From contig NW_020312968.1 of assembly GCF_003265705.1 (NCBI RefSeq), forward strand, positions 3,780,935 to 3,844,934: a stretch of 64,000 nucleotides of DNA, given 5' to 3'. The stretch's first letter is position 1. Each line of letters opens with the position of its first letter. The notes beneath the pieces are model-generated. The model was not told the origin of the DNA and did not search any database. It saw only the letters and a program-made list of their open reading frames with translations. The position numbers were made by a program, and so were the translations under genes. The stretch comes from Callorhinus ursinus. Lineage: Eukaryota; Chordata; Mammalia; Carnivora; Otariidae. Below are positions 35,996 to 47,829 of the stretch, piece after piece.

Positions 35996-36911
35996 AGCTC
36001 CAACATCAGGACAACTGAGAAGCATCGCTACTGCTCATCACACAGATATGTTCTAGAGAATTCTCCTTCAAGGGGGAAAAAATGAAAGAGGCAAAGAATG
36101 CAATCATAATTAGGTTAAAGCCGTCTGTGTTTCATCAAATATATTCCTAGCTGGTGGGGGGCAGGAACACCCCATAAATACCACACTGTGGTATTTGACC
36201 AGAAAGACTTCTCTGCTAGGAGGCAGGTCCCCACACTTCTGTTCTTTATACGACCTGGGCTCAATCAGTATAGCCTTCAGGCTCCAGCTTCTCCCCTCTT
36301 GAAGGAGGAGACCAATAGAAAATTCTTCTTAGCTCTCAAATTCTATGCTGTGAATGCCTGAGTGTGCTTGGAGGCAGGGTGAGAGCGGCCGCTCAAACGT
36401 TTTGTTCAAATGAGAACGAAATGAATGTGCAGTTCTTTCTCTCTCTCTCTCTCTTTAACCTTCGGGAAAAGTCATCTAATTTGGTGGAAATTGTTTCAAT
36501 ATGTCATTGTAAAAAATTAATTTGTGAAGTTTCTTGGCTGAATGTTTGACACAAAATGGGTGACGGGGGGAAGACTGTAAGGAAAGCTTCAAGTGTGAGG
36601 TGACACTGGGGGTTTGTGTGGGTCAGAAATATGGGTCACTGTGAGCCAGTGGGAGTTTCTGGGGCACCAAGGAAGGGGCTTGGAGGTATTTTATTTGTAA
36701 AGATAAAACGGAGTCTCTTCAGGAAAATTGAGATTCAGTATCATGAATTAAGCGAGACTGAGCAAATAAGAAAGGAACATTGGAGAGAATATGGTGATCA
36801 CTCTCTAAAAATGGTTTCATGAGAAGCTGGAGCAGTAGGGAAGGGGGGGCAGAGGAGACATGGAGGGGATACCCGTGGTGCCCAGAAACCAAGCCTTCCC
36901 ATGATGAGGTA

Positions 36912-36916
<5 letters not shown>

Positions 36917-36960
<44 letters not shown>
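36917..36960 (+). repeat. (AG)22 microsatellite
   Basis: This perfect 44-bp AG tract in the short PCSK5 intron is a CT tract on the sense strand. It lies about 1.6 kb from the 144-bp exon. Length polymorphism is likely. Confidence 0.95.
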
Positions 36961-36963
<3 letters not shown>

Positions 36964-38552
36964 AGATTTCAAGAAGGCATCATATCCCTGGTCTCTGAAA
37001 CTTGGCCTTAAGGAAAAGGTCAGGTCCACTCTGAGTGAGCCCAGAACAATGTCCCCCAGGGCCGCTCTGTGTCCACTGAGGCAGCAAGCATGCTGGGATG
37101 GCGAGTCCTTTGTGCTGATGGACAGAGGGACCCGCAGGGCAGGGCCTGCCGCATCATCCTCTGGCAGCTCAGGGCACAGGGTGGTGGGCTGGGCTTGCTG
37201 AAGTGCCTCCTTTAATGACCATGAACTGGAATATAGAAGACAAAAATCTGCGGAGACGGGGTCTTCCCAGTTATACAGCTCAGGATTCTCTGTGGGTCCC
37301 CTCTGTAAACACGGGGCAAAGCTTCCCGCCCCGGCCCATGACTTTCCTCCTTTGGGGTCAGTAAGAGTCCTGTAAGGGAAGTAAAGCAGACTTCACCATG
37401 ATTTAGAGCTGTTTGTATTTTCAGGGGTGGGAGAGGAAACTGTAAGCGGCTAGAGAATCACTGATTTTAAGAGAAATTTTTTCAATACCAACATGAAATA
37501 TAATTTAGGGACCCTCAACACGGCCAAAATTTTGGAATTAAAAGGAATCGGGAAGGAAGAGAGGAGGGTGCGGGGGAAAAGTGACTGTCGTTTAAGCGTC
37601 CTGTGGTGATATCAGTGTTCCTGGGTGGAAACAGTCATCACCAGAAAAGAGGTCTGAGGGGAAGTCAGAAGACATGGGTGTGAGTGGGATCCACGGGATT
37701 TTCTGCTGAGCCCTTATGGGAATCAGAGTTGTATTTACAGATAATAGGGGATCGTTGCAGGCTCTTTATAAGAGAAGAAATATTTTAGAGAGAACACTAA
37801 GGTGTCAGGAAACACAAATTTGGAGCCGACAGAGAATGGCATATTGAGAGATAATATGGCCCTCTCAGGTGACCTGAGAAAGGAGAAGCCAATGGAAGGA
37901 ATGAGCTTGGAGGGTAGAGTTTAGAGAGATCACTGACACATTTCTAGGCAGTAGATATCACAGTGGTAGATGGAACCCAGAGGCCCAAGGGGCAGAAACT
38001 GACCCCAATGTTCCGTGGACTCTGTGGTCTTGGGCTCATCCTACATCCGACATCCTCCTGGAGTCCTGGAATCACAGTTCCTTCTTAAGAGAGGGAACTG
38101 ACTGCTTCCTAGGACTAGTAGGAGGCTGATCACTATTGTCCTTTGAAAAAGGGAGTAAAAAAAAAAGAGAAAGAGACCAGTAGAAAAACTTGAGCAAAGT
38201 TCTAAGTACGCTTTTCTCCACAAAAGAAACAGAGTGTGTGGCGTGGCTTTGTGGATGAGTCGTTGAGAAGAGTGGTCATTATCAGGAGCAGATGGTGGTG
38301 GGGGTGGGGTTTCTGCTGCCTTATCACTTACTTTTTGTCATCAGAACATCAGAGGCACTTGAAAGTTGAAAGCAGTAGCTCACCTCCCTGTACTCAAGAG
38401 GGCGCAACTTTTTGTAAAATGGAAGCGAATACGCAGAGCTTACTGTATTTGCTAGCTGCCCTTTTTAGTAGTATCCCCACTTCTTGACAGTCCTCACACG
38501 CGTCCCGTTATTTCCCAGGAGGGAGGGGGTTCCGACCACAGCACACACTCAC

Positions 38553-38696
38553 GTAGTTCTGCATCAGATCCGGGTGGGTTCTCTCAATGCCATCATCCAG
38601 GATGGTCACCACGATGTTTTTTCCCGTGTAGCCTCTCTTCCAGGCTCCTTCGATGTTCATGTCTGATTGGCAGGGATGTGTGTTGTCACTGCAGTG
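38553..38696 (-). CDS. PCSK5: PCSK5 internal exon encoding the catalytic-Asp segment (probably exon 4)
   Basis: PCSK5 is a secretory-pathway, calcium-dependent serine endoprotease of the subtilisin/kexin (S8B) family that cleaves proproteins after paired basic residues. Read on the minus strand this block gives 48 complete codons, starting HCSDNTHPCQS, passing through GAWKRGYTGKN and LDDGIERTHPDL, and ending MQNY. The first Asp of DDG is the catalytic Asp position by alignment with furin. The wording NIEGAWKRGYTGKN and THPDLMQNY fits PCSK5 rather than its closest paralogue PCSK6, which as I recall differs at several of these sites. The exon begins after a pyrimidine-rich AG acceptor (AG at 38697-38698) and ends before a GTGAG donor (GT at 38551-38552); both junctions are phase 0. 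No stop or frameshift is visible. The exon number follows the usual family layout and was not checked. The next exon, 34730-34806, continues the same protein. Confidence 0.96.
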
Positions 38697-39719
38697 CTAA
38701 GGAAGGAGGAGGGAGAATTAGACAGTGCAGATGACTAATAATCAGAAGATGGGAAAATCACCTCCTTGTGTGGATAATGATTACGCTAACGGACATGTGG
38801 TGGTGGCCTGCAGAGCAGAAGCCCGGGTCTCTAGCACAATAACAAGAGAAGGCAGGAAGGGTAGATGTGCGGAAGGCGAGCGAACAGAAATCTTCTGCCT
38901 GCTCTGCCCTGTGGTAACGCCACAGATCCTTTGAAAAAAATAGAGTCAAATAAATTCCATCCCAGCAGCACAATAAGGGATGTATCATTTTATTGTTAGC
39001 ACGTACTGATGACACAGAAGAAAGCATTGTAACATTTCATTTATAAACCCAAACTAGGCAGCTGAAGAACACACACTGGATAATCTCTTAACCAGGCCCC
39101 TGGAAGCCAAGCTAGCCAAAACTGAGAACTCAGGCAGCTTTCGGACAGTGTCAGCCAGAGGGGTGCTCCCGTCAGAAACCCACGGAGGAGGAAAAAGTAA
39201 CAGTTTCATCAAATTTCTTTTGCTGAATTAACCACGGCTATCGTATCATGATAGGTAGGGGGCAGGCATACTCAGCCAGTGGTACTTGGAGAAGGGAACG
39301 AGGAAGCGACAGGAAATGTGTGTGAAAGGATTCAGAGGGCAGGCTGGAGAAACATCAGATCTTAGCTTGTTAGGCTCATAGTCATTTCATTCCACAATGG
39401 CTACAACATAGAAACACAGCAAGAAAAGACCCATCAGCTCTTCCTGACATACTAGCATCCATCCAACCCACACAATGGCCCCCTCCAAGTCCATCTCTTT
39501 GAAACATCCCTCTGAGCAGTGTTGTTTCCCAAGTTCTTAAGACTTCGTAGAGGAACAAAGGAAAAAAGACGTGCTATAACATAATGCCATCGTAGCATGG
39601 GCCACCCCAGATCGTACCATTCTCCATTTTCTTCCTGCATTTCTAACAGTTCAGCTCTTCAGGAGGGGGAGAGAATGCGAGCTTTGTAGGCCCTGAGCGC
39701 AATGGAGACCCCACTGCCA

Positions 39720-40260
39720 CCAACTCATCTAACATATACTTTACTGAGCACCTACTACACGCGGGGGTATGACGGTAAGCAGGCAGATAAGGTTCCCGTC
39801 CTCATGACCACTCCGAAGGGAAGACACAGATAATAAACCAACAATACCATGCAGAGCCCTCCTTGGGTTTTTAAGGAATGAAAGAGGGTGATAGGATGGT
39901 GAATGCCAAGGGACCAGAGCACACCACTCTAGGTGGGGTACGAGGTGGAGCCTTTGGTCTCCGGAAGTGAAATCAGAGCTGATGCAGGACCGGTGAGAAA
40001 GAGCTGCTCTGCCCAAGAGCCTAAAGATAAGCGTCTTCTCGGTAGACGACACAGTAAATGCCAGGGTAATGTACGGTGGGCAACAGCTTAGCACACTGAA
40101 GACAGAGAAAGAAGGTGGTGTATGGCTGAAGCTCAGGGAATGAGGGAAAGAATGGCCTGGAAGACAGCCAGTTAGAAGGGGAAGAGCGGTCAGCCCATCC
40201 AGGGCTTTGTAGGCATGACTGGGCTTTTATTCTAACTACAACCTAAATGAATGGAAGCTC
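39720..40260 (+). mobile_element. Ancient interspersed repeat (L2-like, tentative)
   Basis: The stretch starts with actttactgagcacctacta, the familiar 'tattgagcacctactatgtg' motif. It continues through 'agataataaacc', 'aatggcctggaagacag' and 'agggctttgtaggcatgac', all in the order seen in a widespread old mammalian repeat. The family name is uncertain. Confidence 0.5.
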
Positions 40261-40542
40261 ATCTCTTTCCAAACTTCATCCATCAAAATCCGATGCTAAC
40301 AAGAGACAGATACCTCCAACAGCCCCGGACAGGAATTTGTAAATTTATTCTCCAAATGAGACTGCCTTCCATTGAATGTTATCAACACACCTGAGAGTTT
40401 CAAGGATTCATTCTAACAAAGGGTGTACCCATTTTTCACCACAGGTAATAGCAATTTCATAGAGGATGGGGGCTTATATATTTTCTGAACATCTGTATCT
40501 TTTTCTCACCTCCTTGACTTCTTTCTGGCATTTGAGGCCCTG

Positions 40543-40545
<3 letters not shown>

Positions 40546-40592
<47 letters not shown>

Positions 40593-40608
40593 CTCTCTCT
40601 CTCTCTCT
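40546..40608 (+). repeat. Compound (AC)n(CT)n microsatellite
   Basis: About 22 AC units (to 40589) are followed directly by about 9 CT units. Confidence 0.95.
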
Positions 40609-40751
40609 ACTATGACACTGACCCAAATTCCGCTTTCTCCACCTCTCCTTAAGTTTTCCAGGCACAGCTCAGCCCCTACACCTCTCCTCACAAAGGCTTC
40701 TCATGGCCTTCAGCTGACTCATCGGTCTCTCCCCTATCCCTGAACTCAAGG

Positions 40752-40753
<2 letters not shown>

Positions 40754-40800
<47 letters not shown>

Positions 40801-40810
40801 NNNNNNNNNN

Positions 40811-40859
<49 letters not shown>
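40754..40859 (+). repeat. (AC)n microsatellite containing an assembly gap
   Basis: A perfect AC tract runs from 40754 to 40800 and from 40811 to 40859, with ten N between. The true length is therefore unknown. It lies about 150 bp from the compound AC/CT tract at 40546-40608. Confidence 0.97.
40801..40810. other. Assembly gap of 10 N
   Basis: Ten ambiguous bases sit in the middle of the AC tract. Such fixed-size short gaps usually mark a place where reads could not be joined, so the size is a placeholder. Confidence 0.97.
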
Positions 40860-40860
<1 letters not shown>

Positions 40861-42480
40861 TCTGTCCTATACAGTCCAACCCCTACTTAATAAATTCTGC
40901 TGAACTGCTCTTGACTGTTGAATCTTGTGTGTGAATTTTGTCTTATCGATTGTAAGCCCCTGGAAGACTATGCATTAAACCAAGTCTAACCTAAGACCAG
41001 TAAATATTGGGCTGACTGATCACATGCATGAGGGCATATCCTCAACCTCGTTTCCAAGGTCACAACTGCTATCATGCTCACTGCTCCGACCGTGTCAGAG
41101 ATATCTAGCCAGCTAATGCTTGGTTAATGGAGATGTTCATGAAAGAAATAGTGTAGATTTCCGAAAGGCCTACGTTTCCCAGAAGTCTCCTTCTGGCCAA
41201 GAGTGTGGGCCTCTCCTCACCAAACACTTTAATGTAACACAAAGCAAACTTGATAGGTTTCCATGTCATTTGCCCTTTCTCAGAACCTGTTCTGGCCACC
41301 TGTGGTATCGTTTGTGACATGAAGTAATGTTAATGTGGCCAAGAGGTGGGCTGGAGGAAGGAAATGCGCAGGAAATGGGTAACCCGCAAATGGGATAACC
41401 ATCCTGAAGTGGAGGGACGCTTCCTGAAATTGTAATTATGAAAATTGAAGAAAACCAGCTGTCTATGGAAAACATGTGTGTTAAAAGTGGAGCAATTATG
41501 TTTCTTTCTTCCACTTCTGCTTCTGTTGAATCTGACTTTAACAGATTAAATATTTTTGTACCATCTTTTTTTCTTTTCATCTGCCAACATGGGAGGGGAA
41601 GGAGGGGAAATATCCAATTGATACTTTCATTTGGATAATCTAATATAGCAAGTAGCCAACATGTCAAAAGAAAATGAAATCAGGGCCTGAGGTGTTTTCT
41701 GCAAATGAGTAATACGGCCAGAAGACCCTTAAATCAGAATCCTAAATTCTGAATGTGATCTTTAGATTTTCTTAACACACATTTCAAGTGGTCTAGCCTT
41801 CCAAACATGTTTCTGATGCGTTTGTTTCATACACCCAACATATCCAGAGAGCAAAGACTAGAATATACTGATGCCAGTCAACAATGACCAAAGAGGAGAA
41901 TGAATTAATCACTTCCTTAACTGCCTCCTTGAAATGGTCTTTAGACTGGGTTCTATTTACTTGACCAGGAATCTATGTTACAGCATCACCGAAAGGCAAA
42001 AAGAACATAGCTTAGCCCTGATTTCCTCAGACATAGTCAATCAATGTGGAGAAGATCTCGGCCAGAGCTGGAACTCAAGATTAGTTTCCGGAAATGTGTT
42101 ACCACATATGTAGTCCATAGACTGGTATTCACAAAAGAGGCCAGTCAGACCCTTCCAGCATATCTGAAGATGATGCAAACCACATATGTGCACAGTATGA
42201 GCAACATAAATACTTATAGTAAATGTATGTACCTTCGTTTCTGAATAATGTACTGTATTTTCAATGATGGTCTATGCACAGGGGACTAAATATTTAGAAA
42301 TGACACAAAATGGAAAATACCTGCAGAAAACAATGGTTGCCAGCTATGTCTCCCATTCCTTATCCATAAAAGCTTTTATTCTTTTTAGGAATGCATTTTG
42401 AGAGTTTGCTCTGTGGACCTTGGAAATGGCCTTTTCCATACCCAGGTTATGAGCTATTCTGCTTAAGGAGTAGCACAGAG
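40861..42480. other. Intronic sequence, nothing recognised
   Basis: There is no repeat or exon I can support between the AC microsatellite and the L1 3'-end fragment. Confidence 0.45.
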
Positions 42481-42770
42481 GACCAGAGGGGAATGGAGGG
42501 AAAACTGAATGGGAAGAAATCAGAGAGGGAGACAAACCATGAGAGACTCTGGACTCCAGGAAACAAACTGAGGGTTACAGAAGGGAGGGGGGGTACGGGG
42601 ATGGGGTAACTGGGTGATGGGTATTAAGGAGGGCACGTGTTGTGTAGAGCACTAGATGTTATACGCAACTAATAAATCATTGAACTCTACATCAAAAACT
42701 AATGATGTACTATATGTTGGCTAACTGAACATAATAAAAATAAAATAAAATAAAATTACAAAAAAAACCT
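42481..42770 (+). mobile_element. L1 3'-UTR-only insertion (strongly 5'-truncated)
   Basis: The segment with cagagagggagacaaaccat, 'ggactccaggaaacaaactgag' and catcaaaaactaatgatgta is the carnivore L1 3' terminus, similar to 14845-15060 but more diverged. It ends in (aaaat)n. A second copy of the last 33 bases occurs just beyond, at 42779-42812. Confidence 0.88.
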
Positions 42771-42778
42771 TCACAAGG

Positions 42779-42830
42779 TACTATATGTTGGCTAATTGAA
42801 CATAATAATAAAAATTTAAAAAAATAAATA
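42779..42830 (+). repeat. Second copy of the L1 3' terminal segment
   Basis: tactatatgttggctaattg followed by aacataataa repeats 42708-42740 with one difference, and is followed by its own A-rich tail. The two copies are separated by an A-rich block and cttcacaagg. Confidence 0.85.
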
Positions 42831-43394
42831 AACCACTCTGGGTGTGTCTGCTTTTCTTGTGTCTTCATAAACACATCAGTGTTTGCTCAATGAAAGAACA
42901 GTTGACACTAAAAATAAACACCTTTGTTATATTCTCATGATCCTTTTCTTGGTGGACAGGTGGGGGGTGACTCTCAATGTCATTCTTTTTAAGCATCTCC
43001 AAGTTCTGAAGGTCTTCAATGGACTGCCAATTTATATGCTGTCAACAGCCCACTAACATTGAAAACATCTATTGTTATCATCAATACAGTGACTCCTAAG
43101 ACTGCATCTCTGAGTATACACTGTTAATAAGAATGCAGAATACCCCAAAATTCTGTTTTATGGACAAATTCAAAAAGATATCTAGTCAACTTAGTAAAGT
43201 GTATATATACTTGAAATTCTTTGTAGAATCTGGAGTCCAAAAGATGTAAGAAATTGAAAAACAAAAAACAAAAAACAACAACAACAACAACAAACCAGAA
43301 TCGATACTCCCCCTTAAGGGAAACAGAACTGACACCTACAAGATCCTTACCATGGCCAAGCCTTGGACTAATCACTTTATGTGGTCTAGCTTCA

Positions 43395-43565
43395 CTTAAG
43401 ACTCAGAACAACTGTTTGAAGGAAGTACTTTTATCATCTGCTTTTAACAGATAAAAAAAAAAAAAAGTGAGGCTTAATCAGCTTCAGTAACCTTCCAGAG
43501 TTCACACAGCTAGTCAATATTAAAAGTAGGATTCTAAAGGAAGCAGTCTGACACCAGACCACAGG
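43395..43565 (+). mobile_element. MIR
   Basis: The blocks actcagaacaactgtttgaa, then 'aagtgaggcttaatcagc', then ttcacacagctagtcaatat, match the MIR core. An A run (43450-43464) lies inside it. Confidence 0.7.
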
Positions 43566-43900
43566 GTTATGGAAACTCTTCTGTTAAAAGTTAAAACAGA
43601 AGGGGCTTAGAGGAAGCCATAACATGTGCAAAGTCGGGAGTAGGTAAGGAGTAGATGTTGGACAATATAGCCCCAATAAAGAAATTCAAGTCACAAATCT
43701 CACTTGCCTTAGCACTGTGATCAGTGCATTCAAGGGATAAGGTAGAAGACAGTTGAGTAAGACTTTAGCGACCTAATTTTTCCCAATTCCACTTATTCCA
43801 ACACATCTTTTAGGAAATTGCAAAGTTTCTATTTTTTATAGTTAAAATAATGGAGAGTTCACTTCTTTGCTAAATAGCCAAAGATGAGCCGGTAAATAAA

Positions 43901-44131
43901 TTTTTTTAAAGATTTTATTCATTCATTCATTCATTCAATTATTCATTCAGAGGGGAAGAGAGAGAAAGAGAGAGAGAGAGGAGGGACAGAGTGAGAGAGA
44001 AAGAGAATCCAAAGCAGACTCCACACTGAGTGCAGAGCCCAAAATGGGGCTCCATCTCATGGCCCTGAGATCATGACCCGAGCCAAAATCAAGAATCTGA
44101 GGCTCAACTGACTGAGCCACCCAGGCACCCC
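43901..44131 (-). mobile_element. Older Can-SINE, antisense, with (ATTC)n tail
   Basis: On the minus strand it has the gggtgcctgggtggctcagt head, a tRNA-like body and the older-type 'gggctctgcactcagtg' block in altered form. This is followed by a CT-rich region and a tail expanded as (ATTC/GAAT)n at 43917-43949. It is more diverged than the other Can-SINEs here. Confidence 0.9.
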
Positions 44132-44157
44132 TCAATTCATAAAAAAAGAAAATTCCT

Positions 44158-44276
44158 TTGGGTAACCTGGCTGCCTCATCAGAAGAGCATATGACCTTGA
44201 TCTTGGGGTCGTGAGTTCGAGCCCCACATTGGGCATAGAAATTACTTAAAAATATACATAAAAAAAATAAATAAAT
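44158..44276 (+). mobile_element. Short tRNA-derived carnivore SINE
   Basis: The segment ggtaacctggctgcctcatc, then gatcttggggtcgtgagttc, then gagccccacattgggcatag, then an A-rich tail, resembles the compact tRNA-like carnivore SINE variant. The Pol III B box is recognisable at 44212-44222 (gagttcgagcc). It lies back to back with the antisense Can-SINE ending at 44131. Confidence 0.85.
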
Positions 44277-45227
44277 GAACTTTTTTAAAAAAACCCTTAT
44301 TTGTAGTGTTTGCTAATTTCCATGGTGTAAATACACACATCATGGTGAGTTTTAAACTATCACACTCCACAAAATTCCTGAATGTGTAATAGTAAGTTCT
44401 CATGAGCTCTCCGAAGGCAGATCCAAAACACCACAGGAAATTGCTCACTCCACTGTTAGTTAGCCTTGCTCCATTTAAGATGAAGCTGTCCCTTCCAACG
44501 GGTCTGACATTTGCTTCTCAGTACTTGGGAACTACTGGTAAGTACCTAGGCTTAGTTGTCCCCTTCACAGTTTCAATCATTTTAATTCTTCTTGACTCTG
44601 TTTGGAGAAGGTCTTTCTTTAACCTTTCTTTCTCAAGGCTACCTAGAGCTATTGGACTTTGGGCTTTTGTGAGGCCATAAACTGATGGCTCTTCATGGGA
44701 TACATGAAAGAGAGATTCTATGACTCCAATACCAAAGATGACTTCATAGATTTTTGAAAATCTCAATTAATCCAGGGAAGTCCTAACACATTTACTACTC
44801 TATTTATGAGTCATTCTGATGGACTTGAAATCCTTTGTTATCACACACATGAAAAAAAAAAAAAGATGTCCCTGGTTAAAAGAGATCCAACATCCAATTA
44901 TTCAAGGATGATTATTCAATCTGTAGGTTTTCCAGAAATTCCAAGGAAGCCCAGCATGTTTCAATAACACCAAATTCAGCACAGTAACTATTACAGCTGG
45001 GAGAACCAGAAAGGTTAAATTCCATCTTTGTTACTTTCCAGTTACATTGACTTTGTTAAATTCCCTAAATTCTTAAAAACTGATCTGTAGTTTGAATGCA
45101 GAGAATTGACATAAAGATTAAAGAAGATTAAGTACATAAGAAATGGCTGTGTTATTACAGTCCTGTTGTTGATGAGAGCACAGTCAGAGGAGGCATAAGG
45201 GTACCCAATAGTTTACAAAAGAACACT

Positions 45228-45286
45228 GAGAGAGAGAGAGAGAGGAGGGAGGGAGGGAGAAGGGGGAAGGGGGGGAGAGGGGGAGG

Positions 45287-45336
<50 letters not shown>
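45228..45336 (+). repeat. (GA)n / (GGGA)n purine tract
   Basis: A 109-bp almost pure purine tract has GA at both ends (45228-45244 and 45290-45336) and GGGA/GGGGA in the middle. It is a homopurine-homopyrimidine mirror-like tract with triplex potential. Confidence 0.93.
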
Positions 45337-45339
<3 letters not shown>

Positions 45340-45824
45340 CTACAAAATAATAAAATAATGGTTTTCTTCATTGTCTGGAAAGGCAGGTCAGACAGACTTG
45401 AAGGGGCAATTGATCCTTTGTAAGGATAGCTGTGATTACCTGAATATTTTACATTTGTGGCTGTGGGTCTAGAGACGAGGGATGAGGTATGGGAGTAGAG
45501 AACAGTGTCCAACTACTCTGTTACATTGGTCAGATGGCCTCCTATGAATCATCACACATGTTTTTACTCCACACATTTATACCAGTATTCCAACCCTTCC
45601 AGAACCATGGTTCACATCTCCTATAACATAATTTTGACAGAGGATCATTTCTCAGTTACATAATCTCAAGGATGTCCCACATAACACCAAAGAAACATCA
45701 GAAAACAGTGGATGTTAGAAGAAGAAAGGCTATGGGGAACAAAACATGCCAAGATAGAGGAAAATGAGAAGAAATCCAGTTCCTAAAATTCCACTCGTAA
45801 CTGAGGATCAAGAAACTGAGGCAG

Positions 45825-47280
45825 TATAGTCAACCGATCTTTCACAAAGGCGCAAAGGCACTACAATGGACTGAAGACAGTAACGGTGCTGGAACAACAG
45901 GACATGCACATGAATAAAGTCCATCTAAATGCAGACCTTACATCCTTCACAAAAATTCACCTAAATTGGATCTGAGACCTAAATATAAAATGCAAAACTA
46001 AAATTCCTGGAAGATAACATAGGAGAAAAGCTAGATGACCTTGGGTATGATGATGCCTTTCTAGATATGACACCAAAGGCACAACCCGTGAAAGAAATAA
46101 TTGAAAAGCTGAATTTCATTAAAATTAAAAACTTCTGCTCTGTGAAAGATCATATCAAGACACTGAGAAGACAAGGCACAGACTAGAAGAAAATATTTGC
46201 AAAAGACACATCTAATAAAGGACTCGTCCAAAATACACGAAGAACTCTTAAACTCAACAATAAAGAAACAAAACAACCTCATTAAAAAAATGGCCAAAGA
46301 CCTTAACAGACACCTCGCCAAAGAAGAGATACAGAGGGCAAATAAGCATACAGAAAGATGTTCCATGTCATTGGTCAGCAGAAAAATGCAAATAAAAATG
46401 AGATACCACCACACGTCTATGAGAATGGCCAAAATCCAGAACACTGACGCTACCAAATGCTGGTGAGAATATGGAGCAATAGGAACTCTCATTCACTGCT
46501 GGTAGGGATGCGAAATGCAGCCACTTTGGAAGACAGTTTGACAGTATCTTACAAAATTAAACAAGCTCTTGACATACAACAGTTACACTCTTTGGCATTT
46601 ACCATAAGTTGAAAAGTTATGTCCACACACACACACACAACTTCATATGAATGCTTATTTATAGCACCTTTATTCGCAAATGCCAAAACTTAGAAGCCAC
46701 CAAGATGGCTTTTGGTAGGTTACGGCACAAACTGTGACACATCCAGACAATGGAACGTTACTCAGTGCTAGAAAGAAATGAGCTCTCAAGCCATGAAAAG
46801 CCATGGAGGAAACTTAAATTACTAAATGAAAGAAGCCGATCGGAAAAGGCTATACACCATTTGATTCCAATTACAGGACACTGTGGAAAAGGCAAAACCA
46901 TGAAGACAGTAGAAAGATCAGTGGTTGCCAGGGATTAGGGATGAGAGGATGGATAAGTGGAGCACAGAGAAGTTTTAGAGCGGGGAAAATACTCCTTGTT
47001 ATTTCATGGTGGATCCATGTCATCACACGTTGGTCCCAAACTACAGAATGAACAATACTGAGGGAGACCCTAATGCAAACCATGGACTTGGGATGATTAT
47101 GCATCAGTGTAAGTTCATCAACTGTAAGAAATGTACCACTCTCGCGGGAGATGGTGAGAATGTGGGCAGCTATGCGCGTGTTGAGGCAAGAGGCATATGG
47201 GAAATCTCTATATCTTCCTCTCAAGTTTACTGTGAAGCTAAAACCACTCTAAAAAAATATGGTCTTGGGGAAAAAAAAAA
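45825..47280 (+). mobile_element. Old L1 3' part (ORF2 C terminus and 3' UTR)
   Basis: Decayed ORF2 sequence is recognisable in sense. The open piece 46197-46466 contains MAKDLNRHLAKEEIQRANKH and the downstream KMQIKMRYHHTSMRMAKIQ block, followed by ORF2 C-terminal and 3'-UTR-like sequence and an A run at 47270-47281. Flanks agaaactgaggcag (45811-45824) and agaattgaggcag (47281-47293) look like a worn target duplication. Confidence 0.82.
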
Positions 47281-47829
47281 AGAATTGAGGCAGAACAGCC
47301 AAAGGATAACTGGACAGTCCGTGCCTTTATTTGAGTGGACATTTCTCTCATGTGTAAATTGTGGGATCCTTGTCACATCTTTCGGCCCCTGACACGTCTT
47401 GAATTAGAAACTTTCAGGCCTAAAAATATTTACCCAAGAAGCCAACAAACAAATGTTTTCTCCTTTCCGGAATGTCTACATGTCCTATCTCAGTGTTTGG
47501 AGAACTGGTTTCAGCTCTATCACCCGGTGTCATAGCTAAAGGGTAACCTGAATCCCTAAAACTCACTTAGACATTTCCGAGACACTAAGACCAAGTTTCA
47601 CTTGACGTGTATAGCCCACTGCACTGCCAGGATTCACACCATTCTCTAACACATCAGATCTAAAAACAGTCAGGTTTTGGAAGCCTGGATCTGAACCCTC
47701 TGCTCCTTTCTCTTTTCTTCCTATAGTTAGGCCACATTGCCTCGAATTTTCACAGAGCCTTGGCTGTTGGCCCCAATCCATGACTTTTTACCTTTCTAAC
47801 CCGTCTAATGCTTCCAATCTATGCCCCCG

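Larger units (their letters stand above)
34807..38552 (-). other. PCSK5: PCSK5 intron between the two recognised exons
   Basis: This is a 3746-bp phase-0 intron bounded by GTGAG and AG. Apart from a MIR copy (about 35830-35995) and a 44-bp AG microsatellite (36917-36960), I recognise no repeat in it. It is notable for lacking young SINE or L1 insertions, unlike the long introns on either side. The stretch 36550-38040 is G-rich on the plus strand and of unknown origin. Confidence 0.9.

Noticed and set aside
38484..38666. 60-codon plus-strand frame with apparent conservation
   Set aside because: Antisense shadow of the PCSK5 144-bp exon.
44158..44276. Possible genuine tRNA gene
   Set aside because: Box-B-like sequence is present, but the body lacks a full cloverleaf and has a SINE tail; it is a tRNA-derived SINE.
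47006..47392. 128-codon plus-strand frame
   Set aside because: Lies mostly in the decayed 3' UTR of an old L1 and crosses its A-rich end; no domain.
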